A DNA stretch of 64,000 nucleotides from Paractinoplanes pyxinae (GCF_026626335.1 NZ_JAPNTZ010000003.1:124001-188000), one strand, 5' to 3'. Positions 17,517-26,073 are shown, counted from the stretch's first letter. Notes: generated from the letters alone by a model not told the origin. A program made the numbers and translations.

Positions 17517-17532
17517 ACGTAAGCGTTTACGA
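17517..17532 (-). promoter_or_regulatory. MalR operator 1 (malE side)
   Basis: ACGTAAGCGTTTACGA, a LacI-family operator with half-sites GTAA/TTAC around a central CG. It lies immediately downstream of the malE -10 region, about 50 bp before the malE ATG. An almost identical copy is at 17607-17622. Confidence 0.85.
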
Positions 17533-17536
17533 AACG

Positions 17537-17565
17537 AGAGTGAAACACGTCACCTCCGCTGTCAA
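17537..17565 (-). promoter_or_regulatory. malEFG promoter
   Basis: On the minus strand a perfect TTGACA (17565-17560) and a CACTCT -10 candidate (17542-17537) are 17 bp apart. The operator at 17532-17517 would cover the start point. Confidence 0.65.
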
Positions 17566-17606
17566 CCGTCAATATGTTTGTGCCGCTTTACTCGGCGAAG
17601 GTGGTG

Positions 17607-17622
17607 ACGTAAGCGTTTACGT
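17607..17622 (+). promoter_or_regulatory. MalR operator 2 (malR side)
   Basis: ACGTAAGCGTTTACGT ends eight bases before the malR GTG. It differs from operator 1 only in the final base, and the centres are 90 bp apart. This suggests autorepression and possibly looping between the two sites. Confidence 0.85.
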
Positions 17623-17630
17623 GCTCTACG

Positions 17631-18674
17631 GTGATGACCGTGGCGAAGCGACCGGTGGCGTTGAACATGACCGACCTGGCCGAACGGGCCGGCGTCTCGA
17701 TCGCGACGGTCTCGCGCGCGCTGAGCGGCGCCTCCGGCGTCTCCGAAGAGACCCGGCGCAAGATCAGGATGCTGGCCGACGACCTCTCGTACGCCGTCTC
17801 GCCCGACGCGGCCCGGCTGGCCCGGGGCTCCAGCGGCCGCGTGGCCGTGGTGACGCCCGACGTGGCCCACTGGTTCTACGCGTCCATGCTGGACGGCATC
17901 GTCACCGGCCTGCGCGGCACCGACCTCGACGTGCTGCTCTACGAGGTCAAAGAGGAGCGCGAGCGCCGCCGCTTCTTCGAGGAGCTGCCGGCCCGCCGCC
18001 AGGTCGACGCCCTCATCCTGGTCGCCCTGCCGATCAGTGACGACGAGCGCCGCCGCCTCGACCTGATGGGCGTCACCGTGGTCATGGCCGGCGGCACGCT
18101 CGGCGACCACCCGCACGTCCGCATCGACGACGTCGAGGCCGGCCGCCAGGCCACCGCCCAGCTGGTCCGGGCCGGCCACACCCGCATCGCGATGATCAAC
18201 TCAACCGGCACGTGGAGCCTCGAGTACGCCGCCCCCAGCGCCCGCCTGAAGGGCTTCACGACCGTGCTCGAGGAGGCCGGTCTTCCGGCTTCCATGGTCG
18301 TGAACCGCCATTGGGGCAGCCACGGCGGCGTCGAGGGCATGAGCGAGCTGCTCAGTCTGCCCGAGCCCCCGACCGGGGTGGTCGCGTTCTCGGACGAGGT
18401 GGCCTTCGGGGCCCTGCGAACCCTGCGCCGGGCCGGCGTGGCCGTGCCGCACACGATGTCGGTGGTCGGGATAGACGACCACCACCTGGCCGACATGTTC
18501 GACCTCACCACGGTCCGCCAGCCCGTCACCGAACAGGGTCTGGTGGCCGGCCAGCTCGTCCACGGGATCCTGCAGGAGGGCGAACCGGCCGCCCCTCACG
18601 TGGTCCTGCCGACCCAGGTCGTCGTGCGCGGAACCACCGGCCCCTTGCCGTCTCTACCGGGCGGCCCGAACTAG
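17631..18674 (+). CDS. malR: LacI-family maltose regulator MalR-type
   Basis: 347 residues from GTG 17631 (ATG at 17634 is an alternative; no ribosome binding site is obvious). The N-terminal LacI HTH (MTDLAERAGVSIATVSRALS) is followed by a periplasmic-binding-protein-like core with VVTPDVAHWFYASMLDGIV and the C-terminal VGIDDHHLADMFDLTTVRQP dimer/ligand segment. It is divergent from malE with two matching operators between them, so it is the presumed repressor of the mal operon and of itself, induced by maltose or maltodextrins. Its last 21 bp overlap the convergent methyltransferase gene. Confidence 0.9.
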   Translation: MMTVAKRPVALNMTDLAERAGVSIATVSRALSGASGVSEETRRKIRMLADDLSYAVSPDAARLARGSSGRVAVVTPDVAHWFYASMLDGIVTGLRGTDLDVLLYEVKEERERRRFFEELPARRQVDALILVALPISDDERRRLDLMGVTVVMAGGTLGDHPHVRIDDVEAGRQATAQLVRAGHTRIAMINSTGTWSLEYAAPSARLKGFTTVLEEAGLPASMVVNRHWGSHGGVEGMSELLSLPEPPTGVVAFSDEVAFGALRTLRRAGVAVPHTMSVVGIDDHHLADMFDLTTVRQPVTEQGLVAGQLVHGILQEGEPAAPHVVLPTQVVVRGTTGPLPSLPGGPN

Positions 18675-19481
18675 CCAGCACGCGGCGGTGAACCGGACCT
18701 CGGCACCGTGGACGAACGGGTCGAACGCCGGGCGAGCGGCCTCGACGACCTTGGCGCGGACGTTGTCGTCCACGTCGGGCAGGGCCAGCCCGACCGGCCC
18801 CAGCCGGGTGAAGTAGCCGACCAGCTCGTCCTCGGGGAAGGCGCACTCGATGTCGGCCGCCTCGATGGAGATCTCGTTCCAGCCGGCATCATCCAGGATG
18901 CGGTGCACCTTGTCGGCGTCGGCGAAGGCGAACTGGCCGGGCCCGTCCAACCGGCGGGGCGGCAGCTCCGGCAGCAGGGGAGCGGCGGCCCGCTCGGCGG
19001 TCGTCATGAACGGGTTCTGCTCAATGCCACGCCAGGCGACGAAGACCAGCCCGGCGTCCGTGGTGGCGGCCTGATGCAGGCGGCCGAACGCGCGTACGGG
19101 GTCATCGAAGAACATCACCCCGAAGCGCGAGACAATCGCATCGAACGACCCGGGCGGCCACTCGTATTCCTGGACGTCGGCCTGAATGAACTCGACGTCG
19201 GAGCCGCGGCCTCTAGCCGCCTCGACCATCGACTCCGAGATGTCCACGCCGCAAACCCGGGCCTCGGGCCCAAGCTTCCCCGCCACGGCAACGGTGGTGC
19301 CGCCCGTGCCGCATCCCACGTCCAGCACGCTCCGCCGAGCCGGATCCACCGCGTCCACGATGACCTGCTCGATCGGCCGGTACATCCCGTCCATGACCGC
19401 CTGCAGCTGAACCCAAGCCTGCCCGGACGGCCCGTTCCACCGCTTGGCGCCCCCGTAACCGCCCGTCCCCGCGCCGCCCAT
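18654..19481 (-). CDS. Class I SAM-dependent methyltransferase (Methyltransf_11/25)
   Basis: 275 residues from ATG 19481. The N-terminus WNGPSGQAWVQLQAVMDGMY is typical of UbiE/Methyltransf_11-like small-molecule methyltransferases. SAM motif I is VLDVGCGTGGTTVAVA, motif II is VCGVDISESMV, and FDAIVSRFGVMFFDDP follows. The substrate cannot be inferred; the neighbours (malR and a repeat tract) give no clue. The frame stays open upstream to 19601, but that part is Arg/Ala-rich and lies in low-complexity DNA. Confidence 0.85.
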   Translation of the reverse strand: MGGAGTGGYGGAKRWNGPSGQAWVQLQAVMDGMYRPIEQVIVDAVDPARRSVLDVGCGTGGTTVAVAGKLGPEARVCGVDISESMVEAARGRGSDVEFIQADVQEYEWPPGSFDAIVSRFGVMFFDDPVRAFGRLHQAATTDAGLVFVAWRGIEQNPFMTTAERAAAPLLPELPPRRLDGPGQFAFADADKVHRILDDAGWNEISIEAADIECAFPEDELVGYFTRLGPVGLALPDVDDNVRAKVVEAARPAFDPFVHGAEVRFTAACWLVRAAR

Positions 19482-19584
19482 GCCTGACCCCCACTTCCGC
19501 CCCAGCTCCGAAGCGGCCCTGCCCAACCGCGCCGCCCTAACGGATCGTGCCCGCGAACCGTAGCGCGAGTGGCGCGAAGCCACC

Positions 19585-19932
19585 GTCCGCTCCGCCATCA
19601 CGGGCGCGATGCCCGATGTCCACCACGACAGCTTTGCCCGCTCCGCCGTCAGGAGACGCGGTGCCCGATGGCTATCACAACGTCATTGCCCGCTCCGCCG
19701 TCACGTGACGCGATGCCCGATAGCCACCGCGAGTTTCCGTGCCCGCTCCGCCGTCACGGAACGCGATGCGCGATGGCCACCGGGGTTTCCGTGCCCGCTT
19801 CGTTGTCACGGGACGCATTGCGCGATGGCCACCAACGTTACTGCCCGCCCCGCGGTGCCCGATGGCTACCACAACGTCACTGCCCGCTCCGCCACCACGG
19901 AACGAGATGCGCGTTGGCCGCCGCGAGTCCTC
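19585..19932. repeat. Imperfect ~52-bp tandem repeat, seven copies
   Basis: Copies start near 19585, 19635, 19687, 19740, 19792, 19842 and 19881. The core is GCTCCGCCGTCACGGGACGC followed by GATGCCCGATGGCCACC. Most are 50-53 bp; the sixth is 39 bp through an internal deletion. Open frames across it exist in several phases and are judged non-coding. The stretch 19482-20240 holds no gene other than this array and a hexamer repeat. Confidence 0.85.
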
Positions 19933-20144
19933 AGGCTGCGAACTGGGTTGGCGGGTGGCTGCGTAGCCGTGGTCGGACGCAGGGCGAGTGCGCGAGGCGA
20001 GGTGGTGTGGCATCAGCGAGTGTGTACGGCGGCCGTCCGCTTCCGGTCGCCGGCCCGGCATCGCCTTTCGTCGATCTAGTTCACAACCCGCCGCACGGCG
20101 GTTGACCAATGACCTGTCAGCGCCACCTCGGCCCTGAACAGTCC

Positions 20145-20186
20145 GCCGGTGCCGGTGCCGGTGCCGGTGCCGGTGCCGGTGCCGGT
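20145..20186. repeat. Hexanucleotide repeat (GCCGGT)x7
   Basis: Seven perfect consecutive GCCGGT units, ending about 55 bp before the lipoprotein start. Prone to slipped-strand length change and possibly a spacer between promoter and gene. Confidence 0.9.
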
Positions 20187-20240
20187 GACCGTAGCGAAGC
20201 GAAGCGCCGGAACTTTGCGCTGCTGGCCTACGCTTCGGCG

Positions 20241-20777
20241 ATGCGGACGTGGTCTCGCTATGGATGGATGACGGCGGCTGTGCTGGGGCTGCTGGCGCTC
20301 GGTTGCGCTCGGCCGGGTGCAGGCGACGGGGACGCGGCGCCGCTTCCGTCGGCGAGCGCGTCGGCGCCGGTCGTTACGGCATCGGTCCCGCCGGATGAGG
20401 CCGGCGATGCGGCCGGGCCACCGGGAGACGGGGCGCCTCATCAGGCTGAGAACAACGGCTGGAAAGAGCGGCACGACCTCACCGCCGAGGAGAAGCGTGC
20501 TGGGGATGCCTTGGCGGCGCACATCCGGCCCAAGTTGGCGGCGTTGCGTGAAGCCGGCGACTTCCAGCCCGCGTCCGCCCGGAAGGCCCTGCTCGACCTG
20601 GGCTTACGGCCCGACGACGTGGGCGTCAGCGAGATGCGGCAGCCGCCGGGAGCCGTGTTCGAAGTGCGTTTTCCCGAGGCCGGCTGCGTGATCGGCGACG
20701 TCCGCCCCGAACGCGTGCTGGTCGAGGTCACGGGCACGAGCCCCGAGTTCGGGTGCCTGGAGCCCTACACCCATTGA
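20241..20777 (+). CDS. Putative lipoprotein of unknown function
   Basis: 178 residues from ATG 20241. N-terminal lipoprotein-type signal with a hydrophobic core and LLALGC, then a Pro/Ala/Ser-rich spacer (about 28-65) and a compact C-terminal domain (about 80-178) containing RKALLDLGLRPDDVGVSEMR and CVIGDVRPERVLVEVTG. Two Cys residues in the C-terminal part could form a disulfide. I do not recognise a named family. An upstream extension of the frame would only translate the GCCGGT repeat as Gly-Ala and was rejected. Convergent with the GH92 gene. Confidence 0.72.
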   Translation: MRTWSRYGWMTAAVLGLLALGCARPGAGDGDAAPLPSASASAPVVTASVPPDEAGDAAGPPGDGAPHQAENNGWKERHDLTAEEKRAGDALAAHIRPKLAALREAGDFQPASARKALLDLGLRPDDVGVSEMRQPPGAVFEVRFPEAGCVIGDVRPERVLVEVTGTSPEFGCLEPYTH

Positions 20778-20796
20778 TGAGCGGACGGCCCTCATG

Positions 20797-20847
20797 TGTA
20801 CATGTTGATTGTGTGTATCAATATGTACAGCGTCGTCAACATGTACA
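20797..20847. promoter_or_regulatory. AT-rich inverted-repeat cluster between convergent genes
   Basis: TGTACATGTTGA (20797-20808) and its exact reverse complement TCAACATGTACA (20836-20847) are separated by 27 bases that contain a further ATGTACA-like element. A partial TCAACATG follows at 20856. It is strikingly AT-rich for this window. It could be a bidirectional terminator, but no T-run is present, or a binding-site cluster. Confidence 0.5.
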
Positions 20848-20879
20848 TGCGTTCGTCAACATGAGGCGGCCTGGTGGGG

Positions 20880-23800
20880 TCAGGCGAGCAGCTCCCACTC
20901 GGCTAGTTGGGTGGCGGTGGCGCCGTGGTTGGCGGTTATCTGCAGGCGGTAACGCGAATACGCCGTCGTGTTCGGGATGACGAAAGCTCGAGTCTGGCGG
21001 CGGTCCGCGAAGTCCAGGTTCGAGCGCGAGTCCACCGTCGTCCAGGTGGCGCCGTCGTTGGAGCCTTGCAACGTCCAGCTGCGCGGGTCTCGTTCGGGGG
21101 CGTCCTCGGCTGAGGTGAGCGTGTACTGCTTGACCGCTGCGGCCGCGGGCAGGCGGTATTCGAGGGTGGCGGTGCCGGCGAACGTCAGCCACTTCGTCAG
21201 GGACGTGTCGTCGACCAGTTTGGCGGCGGTTTCGTTGGGCGGGTTCTCGCCGCTGGCCGTCACGGTGCCGCCGGTGGCTTTGTCGGCCAAGGGGCGCGGG
21301 GCGGCGCTTCCCGTGGTCAGTGACGGCGGCACGTCGTTGGCGCCGGTGCCCCACGTGGACGGGTTGGGGCCCATCACGAAGCTGAGCGTTCCGCCCGCCT
21401 GCAGGTCGGCGTGGGTGAGGTAGTTCTTCGTGTAGGGGACGCCGTTGAGCGTCGCGCTCTGGATGTATCTGTTCGTGTCGCTCACCCCGGGCGCCGAAAC
21501 CGTGAAGGTGCGGTCGTTCTCCAGTGTCACCGTGGCCGACGGGTGCAGGGGCGCGCCGATCGTGTAGTCGGTGCTGCCCATGCGGGCCGGGTAGAAGCCG
21601 AGCGCACTGAAGACGTACCAGGCCGACATCTGGCCGTTGTCCTCGTCGCCGAGATAGCCGCCGCCGTTGCCGGCCCCGGAGCCGTACAACTTAGTGAGCA
21701 CATCGCGCACCCGCGTCTGCGTCTTCGCCGGCGTTCCCGCGTAGTTGTACATGTAGAGCATGTGGTGGATCGGCTCGTTCGGGTGCGCGTACTGGCCCAT
21801 GTTCGTGTCGTAGGCCTCGCGCATCTCGTGGATGACACCGCCGTACGAGCCGGGCAGGTAGTCGCGCGAAGCGGCGAAGACGGAGTCGATTTTCGCCGAC
21901 AGTTGCGCGCGGCCGCCATACAGATTGGCCATGCCTTGCGGGTCTTGCGGTGCCGGAGTCGCGTAATGCCAGGGCGCGCCTTCGGTGAACTCGTAGCCCC
22001 ATTCGTTGGGCCGGAAGGCGGAATCGGCCGTCCGCCAGGCGCCGGACGACGTCTTGCCGCGGAAGAACCCGGTCGACGCCGAGTACAGGTTCGCGTAGTC
22101 GAGCGCCCGGTTCTCGAAATAGGCGGCGTCCTCGGTGAATCCGAGCGCCCGCCCCAATTGCGCGATGCCGAAGTTGTTGTTGGCGTCCTCGAGCGTCCAC
22201 GAGGCCGCCTCACCACGAACGTCGGTCGGCACGTACCGCTTGAACGTCGACACTTCGATTCCCTTGCGGCCCTTCGAACCCGACGACGAGTACACCGCCG
22301 CGTTCTTCACCATCGACGCGTACGCCGCCTTGTGGTCGAAGTTGCGCACCCCCTTCACGTACGCGTCGGCGAAGGCCAGATCCTGGTTGGTGCCGACCAT
22401 GATGTCGATGTAGCCGGGGCCGGACCACCGCGGCGTCCAGCCCCCGTTCTTGTAGGCATTGACAAAACCATCGAGCATTTCCCCCGTACGCGTGGGAGTG
22501 AGCAGCGTGTAAAGCGGCCACACCGCCCTGGCTGTGTCCCAGAAGCCGTTGTTCACGTACATCTGCCCGTCGTGCACGGTGTTGTCGTACGGGCTGAAGT
22601 ACTTACGCACCCCGCCCACCATCTCGGACATGTTGTTCGGGTACATGAAGGCCCGATACATGTTCGAGTAGAAGGTGACCAGCCGATCGGTGGAGGCGCC
22701 TTCGAGCCGCACCTTGCCGAGCGTCGAGTCCCACAGTGCCGCGCTCTCCTCGCGTACGGTGTCGAACGCTTTTGACCCGACCTCTTGCGCGAGGTTGGCG
22801 GTGGCCTGCGCGACGCTGATGTACGAGGTCGCGAGCTTCAGCGTGACCTGTTCGCCGGCCGTGGTGGCGAAGCGGATCCAGCTCGTGACGCCCTGCCCGC
22901 TGACGTTTCCGGTGGCCGCGATGGCCTTGTCGACGGTCGCCGAGAAATACAGGCGGGGGCCCTTGTGGTCGAGGTAGCCGGTGATCGTACGGGCGCCGCT
23001 GTTGACCGTTATCGAGCCGCCCACCTTGTCGATGGTGTCGAACACGATGACCGATTCGGCGGCGGCCGGATATTTGAACCGCATGACGCCGGCGTGGTCG
23101 GTCGGCGTCATCTCGGCCGTGATGCCGTACGTGTCGAGCTGGGTCTTGTAGTAGTGTGCCTTGGCCACCTCGTTGCTGTGGCTGAAGGTGGATTTGCGCG
23201 CGTCCGGCGTCGTCTTCACCGAGCCGGTCATCGGCATCACCTGCAGCTGCCCGTAGTCGCCGATCCACGGGCTGGGTTCGTGGCTGACGCCGAAGCCCTG
23301 AACGGTGCTCGAGTTGTACTGGTAGAGCCAGCCGTCGCTGTTGCCGTTGGTGATCGGCGTCCAGAAGTTGAAGCCGTTGGGCACCGTCGAGCCGGGGAAG
23401 GTGTTGCCCCGCGAATAGCTCACGTCGGAATTGGAGCCGCGCCGGGTGTCCACGAGGTCGGACAGGCGCGCGGCGGGCGCTTCGCTGGTGATCGCCAGGT
23501 CGTCGAAATAGCCCCGGAAAGTGCCCGTGTTGGCCGGCTGGTCGTAGCCGATCAGAATGCGGTCGACCGTCTTGCCCGCCACCCATTGGCCGATCGACGA
23601 GGTGACGAAGTTCCACCGGTCGAAGCCGAGAACCGAGCCGTTGCCCTGGAAGGCCGGGTGCACGCGGACGCCGTTCTGGTCGACGGCGCCGGAATCGCGG
23701 AGCCGGCTGCCGTCGGTGAACACCAGATCGACCGCGACGTCCAGATGCCCGCCCGACTGTGGATAAACCCAGTACGAAAGTGTGGTCGCCGCCGTCACCG

Positions 23801-24104
23801 GCAGATCGACATCGAAAACCCGGTTGTACGAGTACGAGGTGGTCGTGCTCGCGTCGTTGCCGGAGTACATGAGCGCGGACGACCCACCGTGCGCGGTCTC
23901 GTTGCGGGGCGCGCTCTCCATGCCGCTCAGCCCGCAGCAGTAGCCGCCGATGCCGGAACTGCTCTCGACGCTGTTCTGCCAGGTCGGCTGGGCGTCGCCG
24001 GCCTCGAAGCCGGTCACGAAGTCGCCCGGGGCGGCGGCCGCGGGGGTGGCGACCGCGACGCCCAGGCCGGCGGTCAGCAGGAGGGTGGCGAACCAACGAA
24101 GCAT
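20880..24104 (-). CDS. Secreted GH92 alpha-mannosidase-type enzyme with discoidin domain
   Basis: 1074 residues. Signal peptide (1-25), an N-terminal carbohydrate-binding-like sandwich (about 27-205), the GH92 N-domain starting VDTRRGSNSDVSYSRGNTFP (about 215), the (alpha/alpha)6 catalytic domain to about 930, and a C-terminal F5/8 type C (discoidin) domain (about 945-1074). Family hallmarks include NEPIHHMLYMYNYAG (about 775) and DEDNGQMSAWYVFSALGFYP (about 820). GH92 enzymes are calcium-dependent exo-alpha-mannosidases acting on N-glycans or fungal mannan; the linkage specificity is not readable here. A strong promoter with an embedded palindrome precedes it. The discoidin domain is closely similar to the one in the protein encoded at 49320. 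Confidence 0.92.
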   Translation of the reverse strand: MLRWFATLLLTAGLGVAVATPAAAAPGDFVTGFEAGDAQPTWQNSVESSSGIGGYCCGLSGMESAPRNETAHGGSSALMYSGNDASTTTSYSYNRVFDVDLPVTAATTLSYWVYPQSGGHLDVAVDLVFTDGSRLRDSGAVDQNGVRVHPAFQGNGSVLGFDRWNFVTSSIGQWVAGKTVDRILIGYDQPANTGTFRGYFDDLAITSEAPAARLSDLVDTRRGSNSDVSYSRGNTFPGSTVPNGFNFWTPITNGNSDGWLYQYNSSTVQGFGVSHEPSPWIGDYGQLQVMPMTGSVKTTPDARKSTFSHSNEVAKAHYYKTQLDTYGITAEMTPTDHAGVMRFKYPAAAESVIVFDTIDKVGGSITVNSGARTITGYLDHKGPRLYFSATVDKAIAATGNVSGQGVTSWIRFATTAGEQVTLKLATSYISVAQATANLAQEVGSKAFDTVREESAALWDSTLGKVRLEGASTDRLVTFYSNMYRAFMYPNNMSEMVGGVRKYFSPYDNTVHDGQMYVNNGFWDTARAVWPLYTLLTPTRTGEMLDGFVNAYKNGGWTPRWSGPGYIDIMVGTNQDLAFADAYVKGVRNFDHKAAYASMVKNAAVYSSSGSKGRKGIEVSTFKRYVPTDVRGEAASWTLEDANNNFGIAQLGRALGFTEDAAYFENRALDYANLYSASTGFFRGKTSSGAWRTADSAFRPNEWGYEFTEGAPWHYATPAPQDPQGMANLYGGRAQLSAKIDSVFAASRDYLPGSYGGVIHEMREAYDTNMGQYAHPNEPIHHMLYMYNYAGTPAKTQTRVRDVLTKLYGSGAGNGGGYLGDEDNGQMSAWYVFSALGFYPARMGSTDYTIGAPLHPSATVTLENDRTFTVSAPGVSDTNRYIQSATLNGVPYTKNYLTHADLQAGGTLSFVMGPNPSTWGTGANDVPPSLTTGSAAPRPLADKATGGTVTASGENPPNETAAKLVDDTSLTKWLTFAGTATLEYRLPAAAAVKQYTLTSAEDAPERDPRSWTLQGSNDGATWTTVDSRSNLDFADRRQTRAFVIPNTTAYSRYRLQITANHGATATQLAEWELLA

Positions 24105-24146
24105 GGCGTGACCTGCCGTTCGACGCGGGCCGGTGACAACGATGTC

Positions 24147-24176
24147 ACGCTAGATTCATACATGTAAAACTGTCAA
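24147..24176 (-). promoter_or_regulatory. GH92 promoter with TACATGTA palindrome in the spacer
   Basis: On the minus strand TTGACA (24176-24171) and TAGCGT (24152-24147) are 18 bp apart. The palindrome TACATGTA (24159-24166) lies between them, where a bound regulator would exclude polymerase. Similar TGTACATG motifs recur beyond the gene's 3' end. Confidence 0.6.
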
Positions 24177-24200
24177 TAAACGTTCCGGTAGTATCCGCAC

Positions 24201-25349
24201 GTGCTGCCCTACGCCGCCGGATTCGTGCTCTTTCTGCTCGGCATCTGCCTCTCGCTCGCGTGGCACGAGGCGGGCCACATGCTGGCCGCGCGGGCCTTCG
24301 GCATGAAGGTGCGCCGCTTCTTCGTCGGGCGCGGCCCCACGGTGTTCTCGTTCCGCCGCGGCGAGACCGAGTACGGCCTCAAGGCGCTGCCCATCGGCGG
24401 CTTCTGCGACATCGCGGGCCTGACCAGCCTCGACGAGCTGACCCCGGACGAACAGCCGCGCGCGATGTGGCGCTACCCGGCCTGGAAGCGCACCACGGTG
24501 ATGGTCGCCGGTCCGGTCATGCACGTCGTGCTCGCGGTCGCGATCCTGTACGCGATGGCGGTGACCACGGGCCTGCCGAACCTCAGGCCGGTCACCGAGC
24601 CGGTCGTCGCGAGCACCACCTGCGTCGGCGCGGTCTGCCCGGCGGCCGAGGCCGGACTGCGCGCGGGCGACCGGATCGAAGCCGTGGCCGGATCCCCGAC
24701 ACCGCTCTGGCGCGACGTGCTCACGGCCGTGCAAGCGGCCGAGGGCCCAACCACGCTGACCGTGCGCCGCGGCAACGAAACGCTCACCCTCACGGTCGAC
24801 GTCGCCAGCGTGTCCCAGCCCGCCGGCGCGATCGGCATGATGGGCGCCACCCCGGTGCCGCCGCCCGCCTCCTTCCGGTACGACGCGGTGGCCGCGACCG
24901 GGGCGACGGCCGCATTCACCGGCGAACTGATCTCGGGCACGGTGAGCCAGCTGGCCGCCTTCCCCGAGCGCATTCCCGCCGTGGTCAAGGCGATCGGCGG
25001 CGAGCGCGACCCGGACACCCCGATCAGCATGGTCGGCGCCAGCCGTCTCGGCGGCGAAGCGGTCGAGCGCGGCCTGTGGGGTACGTTCCTGCTGCTACTG
25101 GTCAGCCTCAACCTGTTCATGGCCGTCTTCAACCTGCTGCCGCTGCTGCCCCTCGACGGCGCCCACATCGCGGTGGTCTGGTTCGAGAGCGTCCGCGACC
25201 TGGCCCGCCGCCTGCGCGGCCGCCCCGCCGGCGGCCCGGTCGACTTCACGCGGCTGTTCCCCGTCACCATGGCCCTCGTCGTGCTGGGCGGCCTGGTCAT
25301 GGCCCTGACCATCACCGCCGACATCGTCAACCCGATCCGGCTGTCGTAG
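24201..25349 (+). CDS. M50 site-2 protease (RseP/Rip1-like)
   Basis: 382 residues from GTG 24201. Intramembrane zinc protease. The first helix carries the HExxH motif as WHEAGHM (about 22-26), the third Zn ligand is in the late LLPLLPLDGAH helix (about 315-325), and a PDZ domain lies between (about 135-210, AAEAGLRAGDRIEAVAG). Such enzymes cleave anti-sigma factors or other membrane proteins; in actinomycetes the homologue usually sits next to dxr and ispG, which are absent here, so this may be a paralogue. It begins 97 bp from the divergent GH92 gene. DedA follows 25 bp downstream under its own promoter. Confidence 0.88.
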   Translation: MLPYAAGFVLFLLGICLSLAWHEAGHMLAARAFGMKVRRFFVGRGPTVFSFRRGETEYGLKALPIGGFCDIAGLTSLDELTPDEQPRAMWRYPAWKRTTVMVAGPVMHVVLAVAILYAMAVTTGLPNLRPVTEPVVASTTCVGAVCPAAEAGLRAGDRIEAVAGSPTPLWRDVLTAVQAAEGPTTLTVRRGNETLTLTVDVASVSQPAGAIGMMGATPVPPPASFRYDAVAATGATAAFTGELISGTVSQLAAFPERIPAVVKAIGGERDPDTPISMVGASRLGGEAVERGLWGTFLLLLVSLNLFMAVFNLLPLLPLDGAHIAVVWFESVRDLARRLRGRPAGGPVDFTRLFPVTMALVVLGGLVMALTITADIVNPIRLS

Positions 25350-25366
25350 ACCTACAGCGTGTAGGT
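25350..25366 (+). promoter_or_regulatory. Operator and leaderless promoter of dedA
   Basis: ACCTACAGCGTGTAGGT is a perfect inverted repeat with a 3-nt centre. Its right half contains the -10 element TAGGTT (25362-25367), six bases from the GTG at 25374, so the transcript is probably leaderless and directly repressible. The same motif in the same position precedes the dtxR-type gene (27174-27190). Confidence 0.75.
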
Positions 25367-25373
25367 TTCAGAT

Positions 25374-25988
25374 GTGCCCTCGTTCCTGCAGCCGGAGTGG
25401 TTGATCTCGACGTTCGGCCTGATCGGGATCCTGGTCCTCGTGTTCGCCGAGTCGGGGCTGCTGATCGGGTTCTTCCTGCCGGGCGACTCGTTGTTGTTCA
25501 CGGCGGGCCTGCTCGTGGCCGACGGGCGCTACCTGCGGCAGCCGCTGTGGCTGCTCTGCCTGCTGGTCGCGGTCGCGGCGGTGGCCGGCGACCAGTTCGG
25601 GTACGCGTTCGGGCGGCGGTTCGGTCCCTCGTTGTTCAGGCGGCCCGACTCCCGGCTGTTCAAGCAGGAGAACCTGGCCCGGGCCCGGCAGTTCTTCGCC
25701 AGGTACGGGGCCCGCTCGATCGTCCTGGCCCGGTTCGTGCCCATCGTGCGCACCTTCACGCCGATCGTGGCCGGCGCCAGCCACATGCGCTACCGCACCT
25801 TTCTGGCCTACAACCTGATCGGCGGCACGGTGTGGGGCTGCGGCGTCACGATTCTCGGCTACTTCCTGGGGCAGGTCGCCTTCGTGAAGTCGAACATCGA
25901 GCTGATCCTGGCCGCGATCGTCGTGATCTCGGTGCTCCCGGTCGCCGTCGAACTGCTCCGCAGCCGCCGCCGCGCTCGGCAGAGCTAG
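25374..25988 (+). CDS. DedA-family membrane protein
   Basis: 204 residues from GTG 25374. Typical DedA features are FAESGLLIGFFLPGDSLLFT (about 24-43), FGRRFGP, FFARYGARSIVLARFVPIVR and FTPIVAGASHMRYRTF with the conserved Arg/Pro residues, plus four to five hydrophobic segments. DedA proteins act in membrane lipid carrier recycling and proton-dependent transport. The putative DtxR-type operator suggests metal-responsive or regulator-linked control. The final ~40 bp are duplicated just beyond the stop codon. Confidence 0.9.
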   Translation: MPSFLQPEWLISTFGLIGILVLVFAESGLLIGFFLPGDSLLFTAGLLVADGRYLRQPLWLLCLLVAVAAVAGDQFGYAFGRRFGPSLFRRPDSRLFKQENLARARQFFARYGARSIVLARFVPIVRTFTPIVAGASHMRYRTFLAYNLIGGTVWGCGVTILGYFLGQVAFVKSNIELILAAIVVISVLPVAVELLRSRRRARQS

Positions 25989-26031
25989 ATCGAACTGCTT
26001 TGCAGCCGCCACCGCGCTCGGCAGAGCTATC
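25948..26031. repeat. Tandem duplication of the dedA 3' end
   Basis: The 42-bp unit at 25948-25989 (last dedA codons, stop and one more base) is repeated at 25990-26031 with three substitutions. A degenerate third piece (GCAGCCGCGCTCGGC) lies near 26049. The second copy is outside the reading frame of dedA. Confidence 0.85.
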
Positions 26032-26073
26032 AGCCGTGCCGGCCCGCGAGCAGCCGCGCTCGGCGCAGCCAGG

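Noticed and set aside
17620..17634. Leaderless promoter for malR
   Set aside because: A TACGGT-like -10 lies too close to or inside the start codon and no -35 is convincing, so the start signal was left unassigned.
19569..20105. Long open frames over the 52-bp repeat region
   Set aside because: Several frames on both strands are open, the peptides are Arg/Pro/His-rich repeats, and no ribosome binding site or family match is evident.
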